Source of the DNA: JASLBX01 sp036373915
GTDB lineage: Bacteria > Actinomycetota > Actinomycetes > Jiangellales > Jiangellaceae
DNA: 64,000 bases
NCBI GenBank assembly: GCA_036373915.1
Contig: DASUUU010000110.1
Location: 1-64,000, forward strand
Reading direction: 5' to 3'
A program made the position numbers and the translations under genes. Position 1 is the stretch's first letter. Each line of letters starts with the position of its first letter. The notes under the pieces were generated by a model. That model was not told the origin of the DNA. It ran no database searches and worked only from the letters and a program-made list of their open reading frames with translations. Shown here in pieces: positions 45,955 through 53,057 of the stretch.

Positions 45955-46419
45955 GTGAGCTCCTACCGCGAACACCTCTGGGTGCCGGTCCGCTGGTGGC
46001 TGCTCGCGCTGCCGCTGGCGGGTGCGGTCTGGCTGGCCTACCAGCACGCGTACGGGGCTCGCGTTTCGGTTCCGGCTGGTCTTCTCACTCTCGCACTGGC
46101 GGGCGCGCTGCTGGCCGGTTACGGCCGGGCCACGGTCGCCGTCGGCCCGGACGGGCTCGTCGCGGGCCGCGCCCGGCTGCCGCTGTGGGCAGTCGGCACC
46201 GTCGAGGTGCTCGATCCCGAGGCGGCACGCAGAACCCGCGGGCCGGAAGCCGACCCGCGGGCATACCTGCTGCTTCGCGCCTACATTCCGGGAGCTGTCC
46301 GCGTCACCGTCGACGATCCGGCCGATCCGGTGCCGTACTGGTACATCTCCACTCGCCGACCCGAGCGGCTGGCGGCCGCGTTGCACGCCGCCGTCCGGTC
46401 CGAACGAGCCGGCCGATAG
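45955..46419 (+). CDS. DUF3093 family membrane protein
   Basis: The 154-residue protein has two adjacent membrane helices at about residues 13-57 and a soluble C-terminal domain with TVAVGPDGLVAGRARLPLWAVG and DDPADPVPYWYISTRRPERLAAAL. This is the DUF3093 pattern (Rv2698 in M. tuberculosis). The function is unknown. The start is GTG at 45955. It ends 4 nt before the stop of the convergent DUF4193 gene. Confidence 0.92.
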   Translation: MSSYREHLWVPVRWWLLALPLAGAVWLAYQHAYGARVSVPAGLLTLALAGALLAGYGRATVAVGPDGLVAGRARLPLWAVGTVEVLDPEAARRTRGPEADPRAYLLLRAYIPGAVRVTVDDPADPVPYWYISTRRPERLAAALHAAVRSERAGR

Positions 46420-46423
46420 CGCA

Positions 46424-46723
46424 TCACGCAGCGCAGTCGCGGCAGATCAGCTGGCCGTTCTTCTCGCCGGCCAGCTGGCTACGGTGGTGGACCAGGAAGC
46501 AGCTCGAACAGGTGAATTCGTCGGACTGCCGTGGCAGCACCCGGACCGAGAGCTCCTCGTTCGACAGGTCCGCGCCCGGCAGCTCGAGGGCCTCGGCCAG
46601 GTCCGCCTCGTCGACGTCGACAATGCCGGACGACTTGTCCATCCGGCGATTCTTCAGCTCCTCGAGCGAGTCCTCGGACAGTTCGTCGTCGGTCTTACGA
46701 GGGGCGTCGTAGTCAGTAGCCAT
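46424..46723 (-). CDS. DUF4193 family small zinc-ribbon-like protein
   Basis: The 99-residue acidic protein begins MATDYDAPRKTDDELSEDSL and ends with two CxxC pairs (CSSC and CRDC) that likely bind zinc. This is the near-universal actinobacterial DUF4193 family (Rv2699c), small, abundant and of unknown function; resemblance to RNA-polymerase- or ribosome-associated zinc proteins is only suggestive. ATG at 46723 has AAGGGGGAAC upstream. A 226-nt gap with repeated CGTTAC words precedes it. Confidence 0.94.
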   Translation of the reverse strand: MATDYDAPRKTDDELSEDSLEELKNRRMDKSSGIVDVDEADLAEALELPGADLSNEELSVRVLPRQSDEFTCSSCFLVHHRSQLAGEKNGQLICRDCAA

Positions 46724-46764
46724 TCTTTCGTTCCCCCTTGTACGGGCATCATCGTCGTTCTATC

Positions 46765-46781
46765 CGGTCGGGTAACGACCG
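46765..46781. promoter_or_regulatory. Small inverted repeat upstream of the DUF4193 gene
   Basis: CGGTCG and CGACCG form a 6-bp stem around 5 nt, 42 nt upstream of the DUF4193 start. On the gene strand the hexamer CGTTAC occurs twice around it. The rest of the 46724-46949 gap shows no gene; it must hold the DUF4193 promoter and the end of the inositol-phosphatase transcript. Confidence 0.3.
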
Positions 46782-46949
46782 TGACCTTCGTAACGCATGA
46801 CGGCCGCCGGTTGTGCCCGATCCGAGTCGGGAATTCTGCCCTATGTCCGATCGAAGTCAGCGCGCGGCCCGCCGACTTCGCCCAAGATCCTCCTTGGAAC
46901 ACCGTCGTCACTGGTCAATAGGGCCTTAGGTGCCCGCTCGAGGCATGGT

Positions 46950-47753
46950 TCAAACGTCTTTGTCGGGCCGAAGCGGTGCCAGCAGGTCGTGTAGCGATGC
47001 GAACAGCGCGGGTCCTGCGGCGATCACCAGGTCCGGTCCGGCCTCCGCGCCGGCAAGCCCGCCGACCACGGCACCGGCCTCCTCGGCGATCAGCGCACCC
47101 GCCGCGAGGTCCCACGGGCCGAGGCCCCGCTCGTAGTACCCGTCCACCCGACCCATCGCCACCGCGCAGAGATCGAGGGACGCAGCGCCCGCGCGCCTGA
47201 TGTCGCGAACGGACGGCAGGATCTGCTGCAATATTGCCGCTTGGCGCGCCCGCCGGGCGGCGTCGTACCCGAAGCCGGTGGCCACCAGCGCCAACTCGAG
47301 CCGGTCACAACCCGATTCGTGGATCGGCTCACCGTTGAGGTACGCCCCGCCCCCACGGGCGGCGGTCCAGGTCTCACCGCTCACGGGATTGTGGACGACA
47401 CCGACCACCGCGTCCCCGTCACGCTGAGCACCGATGGACACCGCGTACTGCGGGATCCCGTAGAGATAGTTCACCGTCCCATCAATGGGGTCGACGAACC
47501 ATCGCACTCCCGACCCGCCGTCCGACCAACCGGCTTCCTCGCCCAGAATGGCGTCCTCCGGCCGCGCTCGCCGCAGCCGTTCTCGGATCAGCGCCTCGGC
47601 GGCGGTGTCCGACTCGGTGACCACGTCCGTGGACGTGCTCTTGGTGGCCGAAACAGCCATCCTGGTGACCGCGTCGCGGCGGTCACGGATCAGCTCGCCG
47701 GCCTCGAGTGCGGTCTCGACGGCCAGTTTCAGCAGTGTCGTGGGCTCACTCAC
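46950..47753 (-). CDS. suhB: Inositol-1-monophosphatase family protein
   Basis: The 267-residue Mg-dependent phosphatase has the metal-site motifs ILGEEAGW, WFVDPIDGTVNYLYGIP and the C-terminal GPWDLAAGALIAEEAGA. These identify the IMPase/SuhB family, which dephosphorylates inositol 1-phosphate or related sugar phosphates; Rv2701c (suhB) occupies the same place in M. tuberculosis. The start is GTG at 47753, overlapping the hemH stop by 4 bp, so the two genes are co-transcribed. Confidence 0.93.
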   Translation of the reverse strand: MSEPTTLLKLAVETALEAGELIRDRRDAVTRMAVSATKSTSTDVVTESDTAAEALIRERLRRARPEDAILGEEAGWSDGGSGVRWFVDPIDGTVNYLYGIPQYAVSIGAQRDGDAVVGVVHNPVSGETWTAARGGGAYLNGEPIHESGCDRLELALVATGFGYDAARRARQAAILQQILPSVRDIRRAGAASLDLCAVAMGRVDGYYERGLGPWDLAAGALIAEEAGAVVGGLAGAEAGPDLVIAAGPALFASLHDLLAPLRPDKDV

Positions 47754-48844
47754 CCCGCCAAGCTATCCGACCCGCAGAGCGCAGGACGCGGTCCGCGCGG
47801 GTTCGGGCAGCACCCGGCGGGGCACACGTCGTGCGACGGGCCCGGTGGGCCGATGCTGGCCCGGACCGGCTGCTCGCCGCGCTCGAGCGCCGCCCGTTCC
47901 GAGAACAGGTCGCGGATGGCGGCGACGAAGCCCGGGTGGGTACCGGCAGTGGCCGACCGCGTGGCGGCCAGCCCGAGCTTGGCGGCCGTGTCCATCGCCT
48001 CCGTATCGAGGTCGAAGACCACTTCCATGTGATCGGAGACGAACCCGATGGGAGCGAGCACCACCGCACGGGTGCCCCGCTCGGCGAGCTGCTCGAGGTG
48101 GTCGTTGACGTCCGGTTCCAGCCACGGCACGTGTGGCGAGCCGCTCCGCGAGCAGTAGACGAGGTCGTATTCGTACCGGACTCCGGTGCGGTCGGCGAGT
48201 TCGGACGTGACCGCCGCGGCCACCGCCATGTGCTGCGCCACGTACGCGCCGCCCTCCGGACCGGACGTGTCGGCCATTGCAGTCGGGATCGAATGCGTGA
48301 CGTACACCAGCCGCGCCACGGCGGCGGCATCGCCTGGGAGTCGCCTGAGCGCGGCCAGCACGTTGTCGGCGTTCGCGGCCACGAACCCGGGATGGTCGAA
48401 GTAGTGGCGGATCCGGTCGATACGGGGCGCGCCCGGCCCTACCGCCGACACGGCCGCGGCCAGGTCTTCGCGGTACTGGCGGCAGCCGGAGTAGGACGAG
48501 TATGCGCTGGTGATGAACGCCGCGGCTCGGGTGATGCCCTCGTCGCGCATCCGGGCGAGCTCGTCGGTCAGGTACGGGTCCCAGTTCCGGTTTCCCCAGT
48601 AGATCGGGACGTCCAGCCCGGCGGCCGCGAACTCCTGCTCGAGCGCGGCGATGAGGGTGCGGTTCTGGTCGTTGATCGGGCTGCGCCCGCCGAACGCGTA
48701 GTAGTGCTCGGCGACCTCCTCGAGCCGGGCGCGCGGTATGTCGCGGCCGCGCGTGACGTTATCGAGGAACGGCATCACGTCGGCAGGGGTCTCCGGGCCA
48801 CCGAAGGAGACGAGGAGGAACGCATCGTACGGAGCGGTAGTCAC
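47750..48844 (-). CDS. hemH: Coproporphyrin ferrochelatase
   Basis: The enzyme inserts iron into coproporphyrin III, the step between CgoX and HemQ. The 364-residue protein has LLVSFGGPETPADVMPFLDNV at the start, GRSPINDQN, YWGNRNWDPYLTD, ITSAYSSYSGCRQYRED, THSIPTAMAD and the C-terminal cysteine cluster DVCPAGCCPNP. Together with the cysteine in SGCRQY, these suggest the [2Fe-2S] cluster described in actinobacterial enzymes. The start is GTG at 48844. It is apart from the other heme genes by about 26 kb and paired with suhB. Confidence 0.95.
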   Translation of the reverse strand: MTTAPYDAFLLVSFGGPETPADVMPFLDNVTRGRDIPRARLEEVAEHYYAFGGRSPINDQNRTLIAALEQEFAAAGLDVPIYWGNRNWDPYLTDELARMRDEGITRAAAFITSAYSSYSGCRQYREDLAAAVSAVGPGAPRIDRIRHYFDHPGFVAANADNVLAALRRLPGDAAAVARLVYVTHSIPTAMADTSGPEGGAYVAQHMAVAAAVTSELADRTGVRYEYDLVYCSRSGSPHVPWLEPDVNDHLEQLAERGTRAVVLAPIGFVSDHMEVVFDLDTEAMDTAAKLGLAATRSATAGTHPGFVAAIRDLFSERAALERGEQPVRASIGPPGPSHDVCPAGCCPNPRGPRPALCGSDSLAG

Positions 48845-48929
48845 GCTGATAAATCCTGCCAGGTTGTCGGCGCCGCGCCGTAGGCTGGACCGGCCGTTGT
48901 CAGCATCGTCACAGTCTGGGAGACCTGTC

Positions 48930-50144
48930 GTGTTCGGAACCTACGGGGTCGTGTTGCGCACCCCGGGTGCCCGTGCCTTCTCCGTGGCCGGACTGGTTGC
49001 CCGGCTGCCGATGTCGATGCATGCGCTCAGCATCGTGCTGGCCGTCACGTTGTCCGGCGGCAGCTACGCAACGGCCGGCATCGCGGCCGGCATCGGCACG
49101 GGCGCCCACGCGGTCGCGTCGCCCGTGCAGGCGAGAGTTGCCGACCGGCTCGGGCAGAGCCGGATGCTCGTGCCGCTGCTCATGGCCCACGGCGTCGCGC
49201 TCCTCGCCCTGATCGCGGTCGTCGGTCGGGTCGCCGCCGGCGAGTTGCCGTTCGGGCTGCTTGCCGCCGCCGCGTTGCTCACCGGCGCCACGTTCCCCCA
49301 GTTCGGCGCCCTCGTGCGGGCCCGCTGGGCGGGCCTGGACTCAATCGCCGGCCGCCTGCACACCGCCTATGCGTGGGAGTCGGCGCTCGATGAGGTCGCG
49401 TTCGTCCTGGGTCCCATCGTCGTCGTGGTGCTCGCCACCAACGTCCACCCGGCGGCCGGTCTGGCCGCGGTGATGGTGCTCACGCTGTCCGGCGGCTTCG
49501 TTTACGCCTCGCTGCGAGCCTCCGAGCCGCCGATCCGGCCGGCCGGCACCACCGGTCGTCGTGACCGCCTGCCGATGGTGACGCTGACCTGGACCGTAGC
49601 GGCGTTCGCCTTCATGGGCGCCATCTTCGGCACCGTCGAGCTCAGCACCGTCGCCGTCGCGGAAGAGTTCGGCGTTACCGCGGCGGCCGGCCCCGCGCTG
49701 GCCGTGTTCGCCGCCGGAAGCCTGATCGCCGGGCTGACGTCTGGGACGATCCACTGGAAGGTCTCGCCGCGGCGGCGCTTCGTCGTGGGTCAGGCGGCGC
49801 TGACCGTGGCCGTGCTGCCACTGGCCTTCGTGGGGAGTCTGCCCGTACTGTTCGCGGCCGTCTTCGTGGCCGGCTTTGCGATTGCGCCGACCCTCATCGC
49901 CGGGTTCTCCCTGGTCCAGGCCGCGGTTCCGGCTAGCCGGGTCACCGAAGGGCTGGCCTGGGCATCCACGGCGATCACGGTGGGCGCCGCGGCCGGCGCG
50001 GCGTTCGCGGGCCCGATCATCGACCGCATCGGCGGATCGGACACCTACCTCGTCGCCTTCGCCTGCGGCGTGCTTGCAACCATGGCCTGTCTGGTGGGAG
50101 CCTCTGTCGACCGGCCGGTCCGTGACGTGCCCGAGCCGGTGTAA
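48930..50144 (+). CDS. MFS transporter
   Basis: The 404-residue protein has twelve predicted membrane helices in two halves. The loop after helix two has the MFS-like AGIGTGAHAVASPVQARVADRLGQSRM segment (read over residues about 45-72), and the N-terminal helix starts ARAFSVAGLVARLPMSMHAL, a common form in actinobacterial drug- or metabolite-export members. The substrate is unknown. GTG at 48930 is preferred because GGGAGA lies 6 nt upstream; the frame is open to 48738, where it would run antisense to hemH. Confidence 0.88.
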   Translation: MFGTYGVVLRTPGARAFSVAGLVARLPMSMHALSIVLAVTLSGGSYATAGIAAGIGTGAHAVASPVQARVADRLGQSRMLVPLLMAHGVALLALIAVVGRVAAGELPFGLLAAAALLTGATFPQFGALVRARWAGLDSIAGRLHTAYAWESALDEVAFVLGPIVVVVLATNVHPAAGLAAVMVLTLSGGFVYASLRASEPPIRPAGTTGRRDRLPMVTLTWTVAAFAFMGAIFGTVELSTVAVAEEFGVTAAAGPALAVFAAGSLIAGLTSGTIHWKVSPRRRFVVGQAALTVAVLPLAFVGSLPVLFAAVFVAGFAIAPTLIAGFSLVQAAVPASRVTEGLAWASTAITVGAAAGAAFAGPIIDRIGGSDTYLVAFACGVLATMACLVGASVDRPVRDVPEPV

Positions 50145-50228
50145 CCCCGGATACCTGCGGCGTGGCGGCTTGGTCAGTACGCCGGCCGGGGCGACGATAG
50201 AGGCTAGCCAGTAGTAGGAGGCCCGGGG

Positions 50229-51299
50229 ATGCGTAAGTTGCGGCTCGTCGCCCTGAGCGACGACGGCACGCATCTCATCCTCCATGGCGACGGCGACGAA
50301 ACCCCTATGTCGCTGCCATTGGACGAGCGCTTACACGCGGCCATCCGCGGCGACCGCGCCCGGCTGGGGCAGCTGGAGATTCAGATGGACAGCCAACTGA
50401 GGCCACGCGACATCCAGGCCCGAGTGCGCGCCGGAGAAAGCGTCCAGTCAGTGGCGGCGGCCGCTGGAGTCCCACTCGACAAGGTCCTGCGGTTCGCCGG
50501 TCCGGTTCTCGCCGAGCGCGAGCACATCGCCGGCCGCGCCCAACAGGCCGTCATCCGGCGGATCAACAGTGACTCGCAGAACCGCCCTCTCCAGGAGACC
50601 GTCGCCGAGTGGGTCAGCAGCTTCGACGTCGACCCGGAGACGGTGGCCTGGGACGCCTGGCGGCGCGACGACGGGCGTTGGATCGTGAGCGCACGCTGGC
50701 AGGCCCAGCACAACGACAAGGAGGCCTGCTTCACCTTCGACCCGACCGGCCGGTCCGTCGTACCCGACAACGACGAGGCGCGTGCCGTCGCCGGCGAACG
50801 GGCCCCCGACACTGCCGAACCCGCTCCAGAGGTTCCGGTTCGTACCGGACCGGCTCGTCTTTCCGTGGTCTCGGATCCCGATGACGAACCGATCATGGTC
50901 GACGGTCCGGGCGTCGTTGACCTGGAGAACGACGCCGAGACCGACAGCGAGCCGACCGTCCCTGTTCCGATCGCGGGTCAGCGGGCGCCGCACGATGCCC
51001 GTCGGCTGCGCCCGGAGCGGCTGCCCTCATCGCGAGATGAGCGCCCCGATCCGTGGTCGCGCGATCGCGAAGAACCCACCAGCGATCGGCTCCGGCTCTC
51101 CGACATCGCCAGCCACATCGAGGTCGATGAGGCCACTACGCCTCAGGAGCCGGTCACCGCGCGAGCCGCAAGCGGCGACGTCGCCCCGGCTCAGCCGGAA
51201 GAGCCGGCCCGCCAGCGCCCCAAGCGATCGCGGTCGAAGCGCCCAAGCGTGCCCAGCTGGGACGAGATCATGTTCGGCCGGCGCGACAAGTCGGAGTAA
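50229..51299 (+). CDS. sepH: Septation protein SepH (DUF3071)
   Basis: SepH is a cell-division protein that stimulates FtsZ assembly in Streptomyces and mycobacteria. The 356-residue protein has the DUF3071 domain at about residues 1-170 (MRKLRLVALSDDGTHLIL, LRPRDIQARVRAGESVQSVA with an HTH-like motif, EWVSSFDVDPETVAWDAWRR). A long acidic disordered linker follows, and the short conserved C-terminal motif RPSVPSWDEIMFGRR ends the protein. ATG at 50229 has GGAGG upstream. Its presence with parC nearby is the Streptomyces-like arrangement. Confidence 0.95.
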   Translation: MRKLRLVALSDDGTHLILHGDGDETPMSLPLDERLHAAIRGDRARLGQLEIQMDSQLRPRDIQARVRAGESVQSVAAAAGVPLDKVLRFAGPVLAEREHIAGRAQQAVIRRINSDSQNRPLQETVAEWVSSFDVDPETVAWDAWRRDDGRWIVSARWQAQHNDKEACFTFDPTGRSVVPDNDEARAVAGERAPDTAEPAPEVPVRTGPARLSVVSDPDDEPIMVDGPGVVDLENDAETDSEPTVPVPIAGQRAPHDARRLRPERLPSSRDERPDPWSRDREEPTSDRLRLSDIASHIEVDEATTPQEPVTARAASGDVAPAQPEEPARQRPKRSRSKRPSVPSWDEIMFGRRDKSE

Positions 51300-51306
51300 G
51301 AGCCGG

Positions 51307-52449
51307 TCAGCCCGCCATCGTCAACAGCGGCACCAGCATCTCGGCTTCGCTAAGGGCGCCGTGCAGCCCGATCAACTTCGCCTCGATGGGGAACACGCTC
51401 CGGCGCTCGACGGCGCAGTCACCGTCGATGCTGGCCACCACGTCGCCGATGCGGTCCACCACGCGTGCCTCGACCGCACCGAACCATCCGCGGGAGATCG
51501 CCTCGTCCCGGGTCAGCACGGTGGCCCGAGAGCCAAGAACCTCCCGCCAGGCGGCGTGCACATCGGCTGACGCGCCGTCGACGGTGTAGACGTGCCGGAA
51601 CCGGGCCTCGCCGCCGACGAGAGCGACTCCGTCGCGGAGTGCGGCCACCTGGTCCACGTCGATCCGTTGCTCGGCAGCGACGTCCACCATGCCGTGGTCG
51701 GCAGTTGCCAGCAGCACCGCGCCGGGGGGCAGAGCGAGGTACAGCTCTTCGACGAACCGGTCCAGCAGCACCAGCTGGTGCCGCCACGACGCCGAACGGC
51801 AACCGCGCTGGTGGCCGGTGAAGTCCAGGTCGCCGTCGTAGACGTACACCAGCGTGGGCCCGGTGCCGTTCGCCGCAGCAGAGGCAGCCAGCGCAACTCG
51901 CTCCCCTAGGCTGTCTGCGATCGCGAAGCCGGGGCTCCTCAACGCGGCGGAGGTGAGGCCGGACCTGTTGAACTTGCGCTGTCCGAGCACCGTAACGGCG
52001 ACACCGGCCCCGGCCGCCCGTTCGAACACGGTTGGGTGCGGCTGGTACACCCGCGGGTCGATGTCCTTGTGCTCGTCCCATCTCAGCGCGTTGAACAGCT
52101 TCTCCGTCGTCCCGGGCTTACGGGTGGTGTAGCCGAGTAGCCCGTGGCGCCCCGGCACCAATCCGGTACCCAGGCTGGTCAAGCTGGTGACCGTCGTACT
52201 GGGAACACTCGCCGTGATCGCACTGCCGGCCATCGAGTTGAGGAACGGCGCCTCCGCCTGGTGGCCGCGCAGCGCATTCCAGCCCAACCCGTCGATGAGC
52301 AGGACGCAGTATCGCCGCGCAGCCGGCAGCCCGAGACCGTTCTGCTCCCCGGCCACGCCGAGTGCGCCTAGCACCGACGGCAACACGTCCGAGAGCGAGG
52401 CTTCGCCGTAGCGCGGCAGAACGGTGCGTGCCGGCCCGGCGGCGATCAC
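51307..52449 (-). CDS. Alkaline-phosphatase-superfamily phosphodiesterase/nucleotide pyrophosphatase
   Basis: The 380-residue protein has the metal-binding LLIDGLGWNAL motif, the nucleophile region VPSTTVTSLTSLGTGLVPGRHGLLGY with the active Thr, the YDGDLDFTGHQRG metal site and ATADHGMVDV. These fit the nucleotide pyrophosphatase/phosphodiesterase group. There is no signal peptide, so it appears cytosolic; the substrate is unknown. GTG at 52449 overlaps the upstream DUF5998 gene by 4 bp, and the two genes commonly travel together near sepH in actinobacteria. Confidence 0.9.
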   Translation of the reverse strand: MIAAGPARTVLPRYGEASLSDVLPSVLGALGVAGEQNGLGLPAARRYCVLLIDGLGWNALRGHQAEAPFLNSMAGSAITASVPSTTVTSLTSLGTGLVPGRHGLLGYTTRKPGTTEKLFNALRWDEHKDIDPRVYQPHPTVFERAAGAGVAVTVLGQRKFNRSGLTSAALRSPGFAIADSLGERVALAASAAANGTGPTLVYVYDGDLDFTGHQRGCRSASWRHQLVLLDRFVEELYLALPPGAVLLATADHGMVDVAAEQRIDVDQVAALRDGVALVGGEARFRHVYTVDGASADVHAAWREVLGSRATVLTRDEAISRGWFGAVEARVVDRIGDVVASIDGDCAVERRSVFPIEAKLIGLHGALSEAEMLVPLLTMAG

Positions 52450-53027
52450 CTTACCTTCACTGTCGCGGCCGACAGCGCCTTGGCAAACCGCAGGAGGTCC
52501 TCGACCCGGGGCCGGCCGTCGGCCGTCTCACTCACCCTGAGCGAGAAATCGTCCGATGTCACGGTGCCCGTGTAACCGTGGTCGGCTTCGCAGGTGGGAT
52601 CGGCACAGCCGGCCGGCTCGACGTCGACCCGGCTCATCGCGCCCCAGCCCACCGTGATGACCACGTCCCGCGCGGGGTCGCCCTTCGCGTACGACGCCGG
52701 CGAGGTCACCGTCCGGCTGACGACTACCGACGAGACCCGGTCGAGCGGAACCGCTTCGGTGGACGTCGTTGCGTACGGCAGTGGGTTCGCATCGTCGGCC
52801 GGGTACTCATCGGTGTGGCCGACGATCAGGCGGGTCGGGGTGAGCACCAGCACGCTTACGTGCCGGCGAAGCTCGTCCCGGTCGAAGTGCGGCTCGTGGT
52901 GGACGAAGTACGACTCCACGGGTTCGTCGGCGAGTGAAGTCTCGAGCGTGTCCGCAACCAGATCCGGGTAGTAGCCCGCCTGCTGGATGGCGAGACGGAG
53001 CGCTTCACGCGTTCCCACGTTGGCCAT
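52446..53027 (-). CDS. DUF5998 family protein
   Basis: The 193-residue protein begins MANVGTREALRLAIQQAGYYPDLV and has ESYFVHHEPHFDRDELRRHVSVLVLTPTRLIVGHTDEYP followed by two strands ending VSSVVVSRTVTSP; the C-terminal part has ADPTCEADHGYTGTVTSDDFSLRVSE. This is the actinobacterial DUF5998 family of unknown function. The segment HVSVLVLTPTRLIVGH resembles a PH-like fold. AAGGA lies just upstream of ATG 53027. It is the first gene of a two-gene set with the phosphodiesterase. Confidence 0.9.
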   Translation of the reverse strand: MANVGTREALRLAIQQAGYYPDLVADTLETSLADEPVESYFVHHEPHFDRDELRRHVSVLVLTPTRLIVGHTDEYPADDANPLPYATTSTEAVPLDRVSSVVVSRTVTSPASYAKGDPARDVVITVGWGAMSRVDVEPAGCADPTCEADHGYTGTVTSDDFSLRVSETADGRPRVEDLLRFAKALSAATVKVR

Positions 53028-53057
53028 GAGCCCATCCTTGCATGACTACGGTCAAAG